Of a stretch of DNA of 64,000 nt, positions 40,383 through 53,777 are shown piece after piece. A program made the position numbers and the translations under genes. Source of the stretch: Malachius bipustulatus (lineage: Eukaryota > Arthropoda > Insecta > Coleoptera > Melyridae); contig OU342630.1 of assembly GCA_910589415.1 (NCBI GenBank), positions 50,624,012 to 50,688,011 of the forward strand, read 5' to 3'. The number at the start of each line of letters is the position of its first letter. The first letter of the stretch is position 1. The notes under the pieces are model-generated. The model was not told the origin of the DNA. It saw only the letters and a list, made by a program, of their open reading frames with translations, and made no database searches.

Positions 40383-43300
40383 TACATATAAATAAATGCA
40401 ACTACTATAAGGTATAATAATTACCATTGAACCCCGTTAAAACTAATTTAGATGCATAGTATATTTTTCATACCTATTTCATACTTACAGAGTTAATAGA
40501 TTGATCAAATTTATTACCGTATAAATTACTACCATTAAATTTACATATTATTATATTATACCTACTACTGATGCACTTATTCATTTAAATGCAGGTAATA
40601 CGCGTGCTTTGAAAATGCAGAATTATTCTCTTAATCTGATGTTGTATGCCTTTTATTTTTTTTAATTACATAATCCTACAATCGTAAACGGAAGACCATC
40701 TAAGAAGCGCGAGTCCGTCTGGCTAGTCTGGCACACGAGTCTCCAACCAACATTTTAAAATGGATGATGGAGATTATAAAGCATCACATTAATATTTATC
40801 AGAGCACTTTGCCATTTATTAAAATCATTGCATAAAGGGTCGCCAGCTTATTGCATAATATACACTTACTTAAACCGCTGATTATATTAATTATTTAATA
40901 TTAAAATTACTAATAAATACTTAATAGTGAATAATTTTATACTAAATTCATTGCCCTTATTAAACTGTGGGTAGATGAGGTAACGGATAAAAATGTGGAT
41001 TCATAATGTGATGTAGAAATTATTACATTTTTAAAAATGGTGCTATAATTTCTATTTTTAAAGTTGAAAAAATCTGTATGGTTTTTTGTCCAAACGCCTC
41101 GTTTGTAAAAAAATATTAAATGTGTTAATAAAATATTAAAAGCTGGTACTTCCCAGAATTTTCACAAGAAAGAAAAAATTATTATTAATTCGTCCAACCG
41201 ACACAAATTGCATGTGACTGAAGATAAGGAAGATAAGGACAGCATTGTTTTGCTTTCATTAAGGCTCGTCAGTCTTCAATATACCCATGCAAAAATGTCA
41301 TCTAATTGTGGATAGTATTACTAAACCAGGTAATGAGTATTCTTAACTTCAGAAAACTGTATTTTCACTCAATCTGGGGCCTTTAATTGAAAAAAATTCA
41401 ATATCATCTGTACCTAACAGTCTCAAAAAAGTGTGTTTAAGTAGATCTGCTAAAACTGTTTATCTAAATGAAATAATTTATGACGATCTCATACTAAGAG
41501 CAGAGAATCATGCCCTTGATCACAGTTAAGTCTATCATTATGCTGTTAAATAAATTAAAAGTGATCTTGAAAAACTGAATACAAGACTTTTTTGGTTCGA
41601 TTTAAACGAGTTCCTTGTAAGGAAAAAATCAGATTGTGTGGATAATTTGCATAACCAGTCGATGATAATTTTATAATCTCATTAACGGCTCTATAAGTAC
41701 ACCTACAACGAATTTATTAATTGTTAGACTATTAATTTTTGAATATTAAACAGAACACGGGGTATAAATCTTCGGAGTTGCTGATGAACCCACGCGCTGT
41801 ACGATACAATCGAAGTGTAATAACATACATAATCGTAACAGTCTAGTGACGTCGAGCTTCATTAAACGAAATTTGAAGTATTAGAAAATATTGTTATTTA
41901 GGTACTTATACCAGTAAATTTCAAAAAATCACAAAAAAAATTATTCTATATACTTAGATAGGTAATACTGTCTAATATGAAGTCAAAACTCACTCATTTA
42001 ACTTTCTTGTAGTGCAGGAGGTGTTGGTGGACATTGCGAAAATCATCAAGACAGCTTTGTCAAAGTAGCCAAAATAAAAGTTCCTATTACTGCTGCAGCT
42101 GATCTTTTACAGCTGAGACGATTATTGTTCTTTTCTTTCCAGTTGAAAATGGTACCTACTGGAAATTTTCTTATAATTCCTGCTTCGTTTATAGAGGTGT
42201 CCCTAAAAAGTCTTTACAAATTACCATAAAAAAAAGTTCTTTAGATGATGCTAAAAAATCATGATCAATGATGGAATTCGCTTTTTTTTAATTGTCAAAA
42301 ATGTTACTTTAATAATAATAAATTATTACCTACCTATGTGATATCATTTTTAAGGTCTTTTCCAATCGTTTTTATACATTGACAATTTAATTTTCTTTAT
42401 CCATTTTTCTATTTTTTCTTTCTCTTGGCTTTCAAATGCTTCAAACTTTGAAAATGAAAAGTTTCATACATTTAACTTTTGTTTGCTCAAATTTCCGTTG
42501 ACCCAACTGCATGTAAAACAAGTGAGGGAAAAAAACTGTAACAGAACTAGTCTAGATTGAAGATCGGCGTGACGGTGTTGTTGACATTCCCACGATCTAA
42601 TCCCACGCAACACAGGCTGATCACCTTATCAGTTATGTATTATCGATTATTTGTTTGCATCTCGACGCCCCCTCGATCATCCGGGGGAAACGGGGGGGAT
42701 GCCTATGGTATAGCAGCATCAAACCTCGTATAATATTTACTCTAAAAATTGTGAATATTTGTTTTTTATGTCAACATTAACCGATATATTCAAATTCACG
42801 TGTGATAAAGGAAGAAAAAATCAAGCTCTCTAGGGAGCATATAATCTCACCTAAAAATTCTCATCTTATAAATAAATAAGTTTTTTAAAAGTACCTACAG
42901 AGGTACGAGCATGTATTCTGAAATATGAGGACAATTCCGAGGTGTTCTTGACCTCCCGGTTCTGGTCCGGAATATGATTTATTGATACATTTACGCTCAA
43001 TTATTTCTTAATTTCATCATATAATGATAGATTATCTTCGAGCTTATTTAATTTATTAACCAGAGACCAGAGATATAAAAGTATATAAATGAATAAACAT
43101 AATGATGTTAATACGATACCACCCACTATGAAATATGGTCGATATCTTCAATATGTCTACAAGGTAATTAATGAATATCTAATTTACAGACTAGCGATGT
43201 TTTTTGAAGAAAAGCCTCGTTTAAAAGTTTAAAGATGCACATTTATACAGTCGAATAAAGTTATAACGACATGGATATGAAAGGAACTATAAAACCTATT

Positions 43301-43394
43301 TATATTTTATAGTACGAGTAATTATAAATATAATTCGATGTAATAATGAACGCTTTAATTTATAAAATATCGCGTTTCTTGCTCAATAAACGTA
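40383..43394. other. Gene-free AT-rich stretch
   Basis: Three kilobases without a recognisable gene or repeat on either strand. A short G-rich patch (CCGGGGGAAACGGGGGGGA) lies near 42680. Confidence 0.5.
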
Positions 43395-44886
43395 GCTTAA
43401 AGACAGAATTCATAGTATTAAGTTTAAATTCCGAGTTTAAAGTAGGAATTCTTAGTTTTAAGTCGGAGTTTTTTAAGTTGAAATTCAAAGTCAAAATTCC
43501 AAGATTAAAGTCAGAATAATTCTTAGTTTTACGTCAGAATTTCCAGTTTGAAGTTGGAATTCTTTGTTTTAAGTCGAAATTCCGAGTTTAAAGTCGAAAT
43601 TTTAGTTGTAGGTCGGAATTCCGAGTTTTAAGTCTAAGCTCCAAGTTAAAAGTCGAACTAAGTTTTGCTTCGGAGTTCCGAGTTTAAAGTCGGAATTCTT
43701 AGCTTTTAGTCGAAATTCCGAGTCTTAAGTCGGAATTCTGAGTTTGAATTTAGGATTCTTAGTTTTGTCAAAATTGCGAGTTTTGGTAACGTTGAAATTC
43801 TTAGTTTTAGGTCGAAATTACGAGTTTAAAGCCAAAATTCTTAGTTTTACTTCGAATTTCCGAGTTTAAAGTCGGAATTCTAAATTTAAGGTCAAAATTT
43901 CTAGTTGAAAGCCAAAATTCCAAGTTTTTAGGTCTGAATTCTTAATTGTTTAGTCGGAATTCCGAATTCAAAGTTGAAATTCTTGATTGTAGGTCGGAAT
44001 TACGAGTTTTAAGACGAAACTCTCAGATGAAAGTCGAAATTCTTAGTTTTACTTCTGAATTCCTAGTTTAAAGTCAAAATTCTTAGTTTTAAGTTGTAAT
44101 TCCGAGTTTTAAGTGGAATTCTGAGTTTGAAGTTGGGATTCTTAGTTTTGTCGAAATTGCGAATTTGGTAACGTTGAAATTCTTAATTTTAGGTCTAAAT
44201 TACGAGTTTAAAGCCGAAATTCTTAGTTTTACTTCGGAGGTCCGAGTTTAAAGTCGGAATTCTAAATTTTAGGTCGAAATTTTTAGTTTAAAGCCAGAAT
44301 TCCGAGTTTTTAGATCTGAATTCTTAGTTGTTTAGTCGGAATTCCGAGTTCAAAGTTGAAGTTCTTGGTTGTAGGTCGGAATTCCTAGTTTTAAGACGAA
44401 ACTCCCAGCTAAAACTCGAAATCTTAGTTTTACTTCTGAATTCCGAGTTTGAAGTAAGAATTCTTAGTTTTAAGTCGTAATTCCGAGTTTTAAGTCAAAA
44501 TTCTGAGTTAAAGTTGGGATTCTTAGTTTTACTTCGGAATTCTGAGTTTAAAGTTGGAACTCTGAGTTTGAAGTTGGGATTCTTAGTTTTAATTCGAAAT
44601 ACCGACTTAAAGTCGGAGTTTTGCGTTTAAAGTCAGAATTCTTAGTTTTAAGTATAAATTCCGAGTTTAAAGACCGAAATGTTAGTTTAAACTCGGAATT
44701 TACTAAAATAAAACTGGTGTGCTGTTTCTGGTCGTAATTCCGAGTCTAAATACGGAATTCTTATAGTTTTACGTCGGAATTATTAGTTTAAAGTCGAAAT
44801 TCTGAGTTCAAAGACGGAATTCTTAATTTAAAGTCGGAATTCCGGGTTTGAAGTCGGAATTCTCAGTTTAAACTCGGAATACGCTT
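43395..44886. repeat. Satellite: ~20-bp palindromic unit with ~382-bp higher-order repeat
   Basis: About 1.5 kb of degenerate units alternating forms such as AGTCGGAATTCCGAGTTTAA and AGTCGGAATTCTTAGTTTTA. The core TCGGAATTCCGA is a perfect 12-bp palindrome. A higher-order pattern is visible: GGTAACGTTGAAATTCTTA occurs at 43785 and 44167, with the units on both sides in the same order (382-bp period). Frames are uninformative. Confidence 0.93.
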
Positions 44887-45951
44887 TTAAATAATAAACT
44901 ACATAACCTTCAAATAAAATAACCAATTTTTCTTTTGAAATCATCACTCTCACAAATCATTCACTCAGAACTAAATACAACTTTTCTCTTTTACGTTCGC
45001 AAAAATCGGAGGTACATACCTACTAATACCTAGTCACTTATCACTACTCTAACTCATTACTGTCTCTTATCACATTCCAAAAACTAAACACCACTACTTA
45101 CTTCTGTCTCTAACTCTCGAACTCGTTTTACTTCCATAACATTCAAAACTAGACCGACTAATGTGCTCTTATAATGTCAAATGTAGCGATTTTGCATATT
45201 TTCGAACACAACATGCGTATATACCTACCAGAGCCCCAAATAAAAATTAATTATTTTATTTTGAAGAGAAATATGACAGAAGAACTATTTTTGTTTATCT
45301 CTCAGAAATGCCTTGGGAAAATTGCATTGAATTGAAATTAAAAGTTTCCTATTGAAATGTTTCAGCAATTTTTTTTTTCGATCGAGAAGTCGGATTATTA
45401 CACTCATGTCAGAAGGAACAAGATCATAACAGGAGTGCTATCGCAGTAATCGTATTCATTCATTGGATCAATAAATATCAATTAATGCTGAAGAGTTATG
45501 ACGGTGAAGCGCAGTGCATCTGATATCAGTTAAAGTAACTAGAATATTAATTGCAATCAAGCTTCTCTTATCAGTTCTTTCATCATATATGCGTCTTTGT
45601 ATAACTCTGCAGCCAGGCAACTCAATCTAGTTTGCATGGAATCAACCGATCGCCCACGCCAACAACAGCTTAATTTATTTAACGGAATTAATTATTGGAA
45701 CTCTCCGATAAGTTATGCGCTATGTAGCAAAATCTCCTCCATCATAACAACGAATTAACAATTTTTTACAAATTTACCATGGTAGGTTGGTGTTGGTGTT
45801 GGTATCTCAGAACTTAAAAGGTAAGGTAGCAGCAGCACCGGATCGACTCCTGCACCGATCAGCTGGAATGTCCTGTCAGTGCTGTCAGAGTGCATTGTTT
45901 ACAACCCAACACACATGTGAGCCTGATAGGGATCTTCGTACATGAGTAAGC
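44887..45951. other. Gene-free stretch
   Basis: AT-rich to about 45780. From 45780 it becomes GC-richer, leading into the candidate exon. Confidence 0.5.
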
Positions 45952-46086
45952 ATGTCGCATCGCCCACTTACTTGCCCAAATGGGGGGATGACGAGACACC
46001 CACTCGAGAGACACCCTCACTCTGACACCTCGGGGGAGGACGCGGGCATGTCATCGCCTCGCTGCCCACGCTGTCTCGACAGAAGG
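45952..46086 (+). CDS. Candidate host coding exon in a GC-rich patch
   Basis: Within an AT-rich region, 45830-46090 is distinctly GC-rich. An ATG at 45952, with an in-frame TGA 9 nt upstream, opens a 73-codon frame. Its first 45 residues are compositionally protein-like, rich in His, Pro, Arg, Ser and Cys (SDTSGEDAGMSSPRCPRC). A possible but weak donor, AAGG|GTACAG, lies near 46086; beyond it the frame turns AT-rich. I do not recognise the protein. It may be the first coding exon of a host gene with large introns, or chance. Confidence 0.3.
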
Positions 46087-46174
46087 GTACAGAACTATTT
46101 AGGCCAGTCTTTTAAGGAGTTGCTTAATGTTTCTGAATGTTTCCTGCGTCATTATACTAATTATACGTATTGAT

Positions 46175-49100
46175 TTCTAGTCATATCCGACGTTTATACG
46201 TAATTGCACCAGCACCAATCATTTATTTTGTAAAAAAATATTAAGTAGGTAGGTACGTCATGCCGGATGGATACGATACGAGCGATGATCGCCTTTAAAA
46301 AAATTCTGAATACGATAAAATGTAGATCAAGAGGAAGTAAAAGAGGATGGTTGTTTTCAATTAATATTATCCTCTTATGTTATATGTGAATTTAATTCAA
46401 GTCTCTCGTTATATTTATTGATTCTTGTAGACTGGCCTATAAGTTTTTATCTGTCCATAGAAGTGCATGTTCTCCATAATTCCTATTCCAGATTTCACGT
46501 CGTCGAGATCGATTACTTATAGAGAGGACGCCTACAACGAGTCCATTATTCATTCCATCGTCCTTTGCTGGTAATCTAACTGTGATAATGTAAAACACCT
46601 AGACACCGGGACACACCTTGAATAAGTCCACATCGCTTAAAATTCGATCTGCTACCGTTTAGAATCGACTAATTAGGAGCGTGTCTAAATATAGCCTTCT
46701 AGCAGAAAAAAATTATTATAATTTATTTCAAAGCTCTGAGCTGTATCACACAATACCAGCTGTTGAAAATTTTCACTCCAGAATTAATAGAAATATAATA
46801 ATCTCCAGACAGGTATTAAATTAGGTAGGTAGTACGCTGGAATAATTAAGCTGAGAAGAAAGTATCGTCGTCATCGACAGTCCTGTAATCTGTAATATAG
46901 AACCTCCAGCTCCAGCAAGGTTTAACTAGTTTCTTGTTCTTATTCTTTATTTTTTAGGTAAACGCTGGAAAGTATTTTTTTATTAAATCGCCTTCACTAG
47001 TATGGCACTTATATCAAGAAGATACTTCTTCTGTTGAACACTTTTTCGGGCTGTTGAAAAAATAATGCATTTCAAATTCCAGCAGTTACGTAAAACAAAA
47101 TCCGCGTGAGGATTTGCGCCTTTACTTATTAATCACCCTGTGTCAGTTTTCTTATTAACTAATTCAAAAAATTAAAAGCTCACTCTTCCATCAGTGACCA
47201 GCCTCAAATTTCCGAATGTGGTACACCGAACAGGATCGGTAACTATCTCAGTGCATCCGACATCCATCACTGTCTTCACGGATGATGGTCTTTTCTCTAA
47301 GTGAAATGCAGAAACTGCATAAAACCGAGAAGTTTTTGCAATTTTTTTCTCCGGCATAAGTGCCGCTGCGGGTACCTATAACGATGCAGTCCGGTGATTT
47401 ATTCGATATCAATCCTGTCAGTTTGTCTCCAGAGATTGACTTATTGTGATAATTCGAGAATTGATGTTGGCAAGCTGCGATAAATGCACCGATCATTTGT
47501 CATGTTGATGTTTTAATTATGTTAATGTCTTTTTACATGCGCAACTAGTGAACATATTGTATATTGCCTGGGTATATCGTATGTCGTTCATTCGATACTG
47601 GCCAAGCTCAGAGCCATATGTTATTGTTGACCAACATTCGCAGTCCATCTCGGTTTGTTTGAGTCCTGAAATTGAAAGATTACATCCATGGAAAATTGTG
47701 TTGTTAACGGTTTTTTAAAAGGAAATAATTAATATCGGAATCATCTAACATGTACCTGCTGTTATTTTCAAAACCTGGGAAATTTTCTTGAATCGTTTGA
47801 ATTTGAGTCGCAATAATCATTGTACTAATAGTTAGAAAAAGCCTAATGTTAATGTGCCGCAGAAGTAATCCATAACAAACGGGATGCCATAAAACGCAAA
47901 GTCTCCTCTCCTGGTTTAATAATTACAAATTACAAAAATTGCAGTATTGTTCTAAATCAGTTCTCTGGCCATTAAGTTGGGACGTTATCTTGATAGCGAG
48001 CAAATTTATCTCTATAATTACTGGGTAATGGCGATTTTAATTGGTCGACATTATTAAGCTGTATGAGCAAAGTGTTCAAGCACGCGCAAACAATGAAGAG
48101 TGCACTTTGATAGATACAAACGATGTGGCGAGAGAGCCAGCCTCAGGTACACCTGCGTTTCTGCTTCAGGGAACAATTCTTGTAACTCATAGAGAAACTT
48201 GACAAAGACAAAGTAATCGTAGCAGTGTAGCATATCTAAGAATTTTACCAATTCTGAGCTGCTCCATTATAAAATTGTGCATGAACTGGTTTTTAAAAAT
48301 TTCAATTTCTAGTTTTCTACCATCTGTAAACATTACTTTGCTGCTGATACATATTTTCATTTTCTCGCTTGACTGATTTTTATACTTTGAGAAATTTCCT
48401 GTTTCTTCATTGTCTCAAACCTAGAAACCAATAATTAACCAAAAATAAATTACCTATTTGGGTATACGAGGTGTTATCAAAAATGGTAAGATAAAGAAAT
48501 TGCCTTTAAAATGACCGTATCACAAGTAGGGGGTTGTAATTTGAGATTTCATGATTGGGGTGGGTGGAGCTTTAATTAGAATTGCTGGGGGTGAGTAATT
48601 TATTACGCCATTTTTGTTCCCCTGTCCTATTACACAAACGGTTTCTTGCTATTTTTGATATACTAATTTTTGGTTTTAAGATTTCACTAATGGCATTCTT
48701 TTAAAAATGTCACCCTTGTATAAGTATAATGCCTAGAGCATTATACAAAAAAGAAAAGTGACGTTATCATTTCTAGAGGAAGTTCAAATGTTTACCATCA
48801 TTAAATTAAAATCGCGATGATGAGATGTGTGGGTGTTCCAAATTATTATTAAGCGTATGCTCCATATTGGTTGTTTTTTTTATGTTTATTCCTTATTAAC
48901 GTTACGAAATAAAGGAAAGCAGAAATTTCAAGTTTTTGCTCTGTCATAACAAGAACCGCACCAAAAGTAATATCAATAAGAGCTACCGAAAGAAACTGGA
49001 GCAACTACTCTGCGACAATGTGTAACGAAAAGTGATTAAAATTTCACTTTTTAATAACAACCTGGTAGGTATACGCACATGCCAATTACCGTTGGAGATA

Positions 49101-49480
49101 AAACCGGGGGTCAGAGATGGACTTGGCGGTTCTGCTGTGAAAGTATGCATCAGTAACTGTATCAAGCCCAAATTATACCTCCAATTCCGCCGATAATAAA
49201 GGTGATTTATACACTACTTATCTGGTGTATAATGTAATTTCTAGGTGCTATTTAAAGTGTGATAAATAATTTTCTAATACGTTATTAGCTACCGGCCACG
49301 GCTAATCCACCAAACTTAATTTTGGAGGAGCAAATTCTACGGCAGAGATGTGAGACGCGCCTATATCCGGCTAAGGTGGTCATTAAACTAGAAATTTTTA
49401 ACATTACCTGACAATAGAAGCAATAATAGAACAGAGAGAATGATTAAAGAATCATAAACAATATTTACACAACAATCAAC
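46175..49480. other. Gene-free AT-rich stretch
   Basis: No domain in any frame. The overlapping minus-strand frames at 47172-47496 and 48054-48251 are unrecognised. If the exon at 45952 is real, this could be intron. Confidence 0.5.
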
Positions 49481-49489
49481 GATGACTAT

Positions 49490-51390
49490 GGTGCGTTTTT
49501 ATCCGGTTCAATATTATGTAAAGACAAATAAATCATCTAAAGAATTGAAAGTGAAACCTTGCCGATTTACTTATGATGAGGTTTGTTCTTTATCCAGTCA
49601 AAGAGCCATCATTAACTCTGAGCCTCTTTATCATGAACTCTTCCAGTCATAAAGTTGGAAGTAGTATAACAAATGGAGTGCATAATCGAAACCAAAATCC
49701 CATTAAACGTCTTGGTATAAAAAGTGTTTTAGGTATTGATCAAGAAAATGATCTAGTATGTCTAGGATTCACAATCTAGCAGACGTAGGCATGCCCATTA
49801 CAAGTAAAACGGTAGGAAAATGTGTATTTTCATATGCAACAAAAATTAACTTACCGGCTCCATTTTTCTAACACATCTAAACTAGCAGGAAGAAAATGGC
49901 ATAAATTGTTTTTTGCAAGACATCCCGATGTAGCCAGATGGAAGGCTCAACAAATGAATCCAGCTAGAGCCCAAAAAATTAACCCTTTCATTGTGAAGGA
50001 ATATTTTGCGAAATTAAAAGCGCAGTTTTGACAAAACTGAAATCGTTTGATGAACCAAGCAATGTGTATAACAGCAGATTGTTTTGGCAAAGAAAGGTGC
50101 TAAACGTGACCATTTGACTGCCAGAACACGGTGAAAATGTAAATACTGTGGGATTTAGTAATGCTCTAGGACAAGCCATCCCACCATTTATTCTTTTCAA
50201 TGGGAAGAGATTGTAGCCTGAATGAACAGACAATAGACAATCTACTACCGGGGTCAGCTGCGATAATGACTCAGAAAGGAAGTATGACAAATGAGGCGTT
50301 TATTTTATGGCGGAAATATGAGTATTGTGGGATTTAGTAATGCTCTAGGACAAGCCATCCCACCATTTATTCTTTTCAATGGGAAGAGATTGTAGCCTGA
50401 ATGGACAGACAATCTACTACCGGGGTCAGCTGCGATAATGACTCAGAAAGGGAGTATGACAAATGAGGCGTTTATTTTATGGCTAGCACATTTTGCAAAA
50501 TAAGCATAAAGGACCTATACTTCTAATATTCCACGGTGAAAAATCGCACCTTGACCTAAGTATTATTGGAGCTGCAGAAAATTTTGGTGTTAATTTTGTT
50601 TTTTTCTTCATAGTAACACCACTCGCTAACTGCAACCGATGGATAAAGATTTGGGATCAGGAAGTACCTACTAAACTTTTTGGTAACTCAGTTTGGTTAA
50701 AAGCGATGACACCAGCGAACATCATATTCATCATGTTCAGGGCTACAGATATATATCCGTTTAATCCAGACATCATCCCTGAATCTATTTTTGCACCAAG
50801 TCTTGTAACTCATGTTGAAGAAAATATGTTACAGCAGTCAAAATGTATTGACGTTATTAACGTAACTAAACCATCAATTTCCATTCGATGATGAAAATAA
50901 GACTGATCAAAACGGTCCCAGCACAATTGGAATCAGTGCAAATAAAAATGCACCAATGAAAAACAAAGGTTCAACAAAAAGGCCCCGTTTATATAACGCG
51001 TTTATATCTTCTTCTGAATCAGATTTCAGTGTTGACGATCATTCATCTAACGATATAAACAGCGATGGTGATGATTTGATAAAGAAGAATTCGGAGATGT
51101 GAAGCAACAATGCATGCTAAAAGCAAAGAAAATATGATGCCATCTACTCCAGAAAAAGATCCAGTTCCAGATACTTCTTTTAAAGGTATCGGCTTACTAA
51201 TTACGCCCGAAATCAAGATAGCTGCTATGAAGCGAAAACCGGCAATTAATAGCAAGGCTCAAGAAGTAACAAAGGATTTATTTCCTTCAGCGGTACTAAA
51301 AACAGACAAAGGTAAACAATGTAACAAACGTCCTTCCAAACAACCAAAAAAAAATTATATAAGACGGAAAGCAAAAACAAAGATTTAAAA
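49490..51390 (+). pseudogene. Decayed pogo/Tigger-type transposase
   Basis: A long plus-strand protein with several frameshifts follows the pogo family layout. The N-terminal part is near 49670-49750. ADVGMPITSKTVGK and a CENPB-type DNA-binding domain (FSNTSKLAGRKWHKLF, ARHPDVARWKAQQMNPARA) lie near 49780-50030. DDE_1 segments follow: VYNAD near 50070, GFSNALGQAIPPFILFNGK near 50150, GSAAIMTQKGSMTNEAFILW, then LLIFHGEKSHLDLSI at about 50525 and MTPANI...FRATDIYPFNPDIIPESIF at about 50710-50800. The C-terminal tail runs to 51388. The second catalytic position, normally Asp in FDGxxSH, is His here, and the Glu after the first Asp is lost. Dead copy; TIRs not located. Confidence 0.85.
50147..50484 (+). 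repeat. 179-bp tandem duplication inside the pogo pseudogene
   Basis: TGTGGGATTTAGTAATGCTC starts at 50147 and again at 50326. Both copies run through GTATGACAAATGAGGCGTTT. The first copy carries an extra 8 bp (an ACAATAG repeat) near 50231. Confidence 0.9.
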
Positions 51391-52915
51391 AAATGAAAAT
51401 AAGCATACAACACGTTGAACAAGACAAGATAAACAACAAAAACAAATAAGAAGAAGAAAAATGGAAAACCAACAAGAAGAAACTGAGACAAACAGCCGAA
51501 ACAATGAACAAATAAAAAAATAAACGAACAAAATTAACAAAACAAGAACAGAAAAAACAATGAAAACAAAAAAAACAAAAAAAAATCAAAAGTAGTGAAT
51601 CGTGATTCTGTTTCGTGGTCTTACTAAAAATGACAAGGATGATTCTAATTCTAATAATGAGGAAATTTGATTCTTAAAAAAAAAATATCTCTTAACGTGG
51701 CACTATTTGGCTCACTTAACTTTAATTTTTGTATCACCTCAGCTTTATACAAGATTTCGCCGTTGATGACAGTAAACAAATAAACAAATAAGCAAAGATC
51801 AAACACAATCAGAATACCGGTGTATAAGTTTTCCCCTTCTCTAAAGATCAATTACCTACTTATTCTAAGCCAACATGAGAATTTTTCATGATAATAAATA
51901 ATTGAAAACGCCACTTGAAACGACGAACTTGATGGAAACAACAATTTAATAAGAAATATGATGACTAAAGTCTAGTAGGTATCCTATCTTATGGTTTATT
52001 ATATCGGCATGCTATAAATTACCATGAACTCTAAATAGTTTCTCTAATTACATCCGATTACTCTCAGAAATAAATCAACAAGTAAGAACATTCTCTTATG
52101 CAGTTCCTCTTGTATTTATAATGTTGTAGGTATTAGAGCCGCATACTTGGACATCTTTACTTATATAGGCAATAAAGACAAAAAATAACCCAGATTTTTT
52201 ACACGCCTGCAATAATACCTACCTATATGAGGTTGCCATAAGATTCATTTTATAAGAATCGTTAAGTAGAATATGGATCCATATATCCATCCAGTTCCAG
52301 TACTACAGTACTATTTGATAAATTCTAAATTTCTTTAAACGGCTTTAAATCCATCAACGAGACATTAATGGCTATGTAATGGAATACATAATGAATATTT
52401 ACTTGATACATGTATCAGAAAGAAGTAATTAAGATTATTTAGTTAACTCATTCGAGTAAGGTGAGCTTGATCAGAGCAAAGTCTGAGAGTCTGAGATGCA
52501 CAGCCTCCCACGTCCTCTGATTTCGTTATTCATGGCCTTTTTATGTCTTTATCATATTTCACCTTTAAATCACTCTCTGGTGGTCACCGAATCTATTTAT
52601 GTGCCTATAAAACGATAATTTCCATAAATTTAATAACACCATAAAAACTCTAATATCTCACATAAGTGTACGTAATCTATTCTAAATAATTCCAGAGATA
52701 GATTCCTAGAGCTGTTATTACACTGTAGCATTTTCATGAGCGTCAATGTAGTTTTTCATCAAATTGTGCCGCGATTTTTAAGAAAAATCTAAGCATTGCT
52801 CCTTTAATAAAGTTCTCTCACAAAATTACGATTGGATTCTCTCACCAAATTGTATGGATTACACAAGATTCACAAGTTAAACAAGCCCGTTAGTCCAGTC
52901 GTTTCTTCTCAGCTC
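51391..52915. other. A-rich tract then gene-free stretch
   Basis: 51390-51600 is A-rich low-complexity DNA that generates spurious Phe/Leu-rich minus-strand frames. The remainder has no recognisable gene. Confidence 0.5.
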
Positions 52916-52919
52916 TCCT

Positions 52920-53771
52920 TATTCTATTAAGAATTCATCAGAATTAATAGAGGAAATAATACCTTCTGACTGTTTACTGGTATCTTCTGCTGTTTCAAGC
53001 CTTTTTAGCAATGTTCCTATTGCACAGACGTTTGTTTTCTTTAAGAATATCCTTATGAACTCGTCATTCATGGTCAATAGTTTATTTCAGTTGGTCAAGG
53101 TATGTATGGACCAGATTTTTTTTCTTCATTTTCGATGGTCACTACTATAGAACTAGAGATGGCCTGGGAATGAGCAACCCACTCTCGTCTTTCCTAGCTG
53201 AGGCATTCTAGGCATTCTTGTCCTTTTTCGAACAAAAGCTGGTATTTGCTGTGAATTTCCCTCTCATTCCAAAAAGGTAATCTTCGATATGAAAGTGGAG
53301 CAAGATTTTTCGCTCTCTTTCTTAGACCTGTTGCTTAAAAGATCATCAAACAGAATCGTTTTTTGACATTCACAGGAATCCCACGCGAACAGATGATCTG
53401 TTAGATGTGCAATCAACACACATCATGACTCTTTCCTCTCTCTCTCCTCTCACTCTATCCCCTTGTCTGTCTAAAGCGAATTTCAGAAAAGAGTTAGGCT
53501 TGATTTTCTTGCTGATCTCAAAGAATACATATGGTAGGTATAGAGGGCTTTGATGCAGAATAACGTTTATAAGCGTCGTTTGAAATTTGACAAAGTTGCT
53601 GCTTTTAGCGTCGTTCAGCCGGAGGTTAAGCCGGTGAAATATGTCATTCTGGGATATTTTGGCGCAATTTCTACCGTTTTGGGTTCGATTTTAAAGAACA
53701 GTCATTTTAGAATTTCCTTCGTGGCATCAAACACTTTATACGATTTGTTTATAGATAACAGGGATGTTTAA
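52920..53771 (+). pseudogene. Penelope-like element reverse transcriptase, decayed
   Basis: Plus-strand frames give Penelope-like reverse transcriptase motifs in order. VSSLFSNVPIAQTF lies near 53000. GHYYRTRDGLGMSNPLSSFL lies near 53140-53200 (the family's G-x-x-MG-x-PLS motif). FDMKVEQDFSLSFLDLLLKR, the FTMExE...LPFLDxL motif, lies near 53285. RNPTRTDDLL, equivalent to RKPTHTDRYL, lies near 53375. VKYVILGYFGAISTVLGSIL and NTLYDLF near 53635-53750 correspond to the pre-GIY part. Stops and frame changes occur between them, and the GIY-YIG endonuclease is not seen. Dead copy. Confidence 0.75.
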
Positions 53772-53777
53772 AGATGT

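Noticed and set aside
51246..51589. Overlapping minus-strand Phe/Leu-rich frames that look like membrane proteins
   Set aside because: They are the complement of an A-rich low-complexity tract; composition alone produces them. The same applies to 25870-26085 and 26172-26375.
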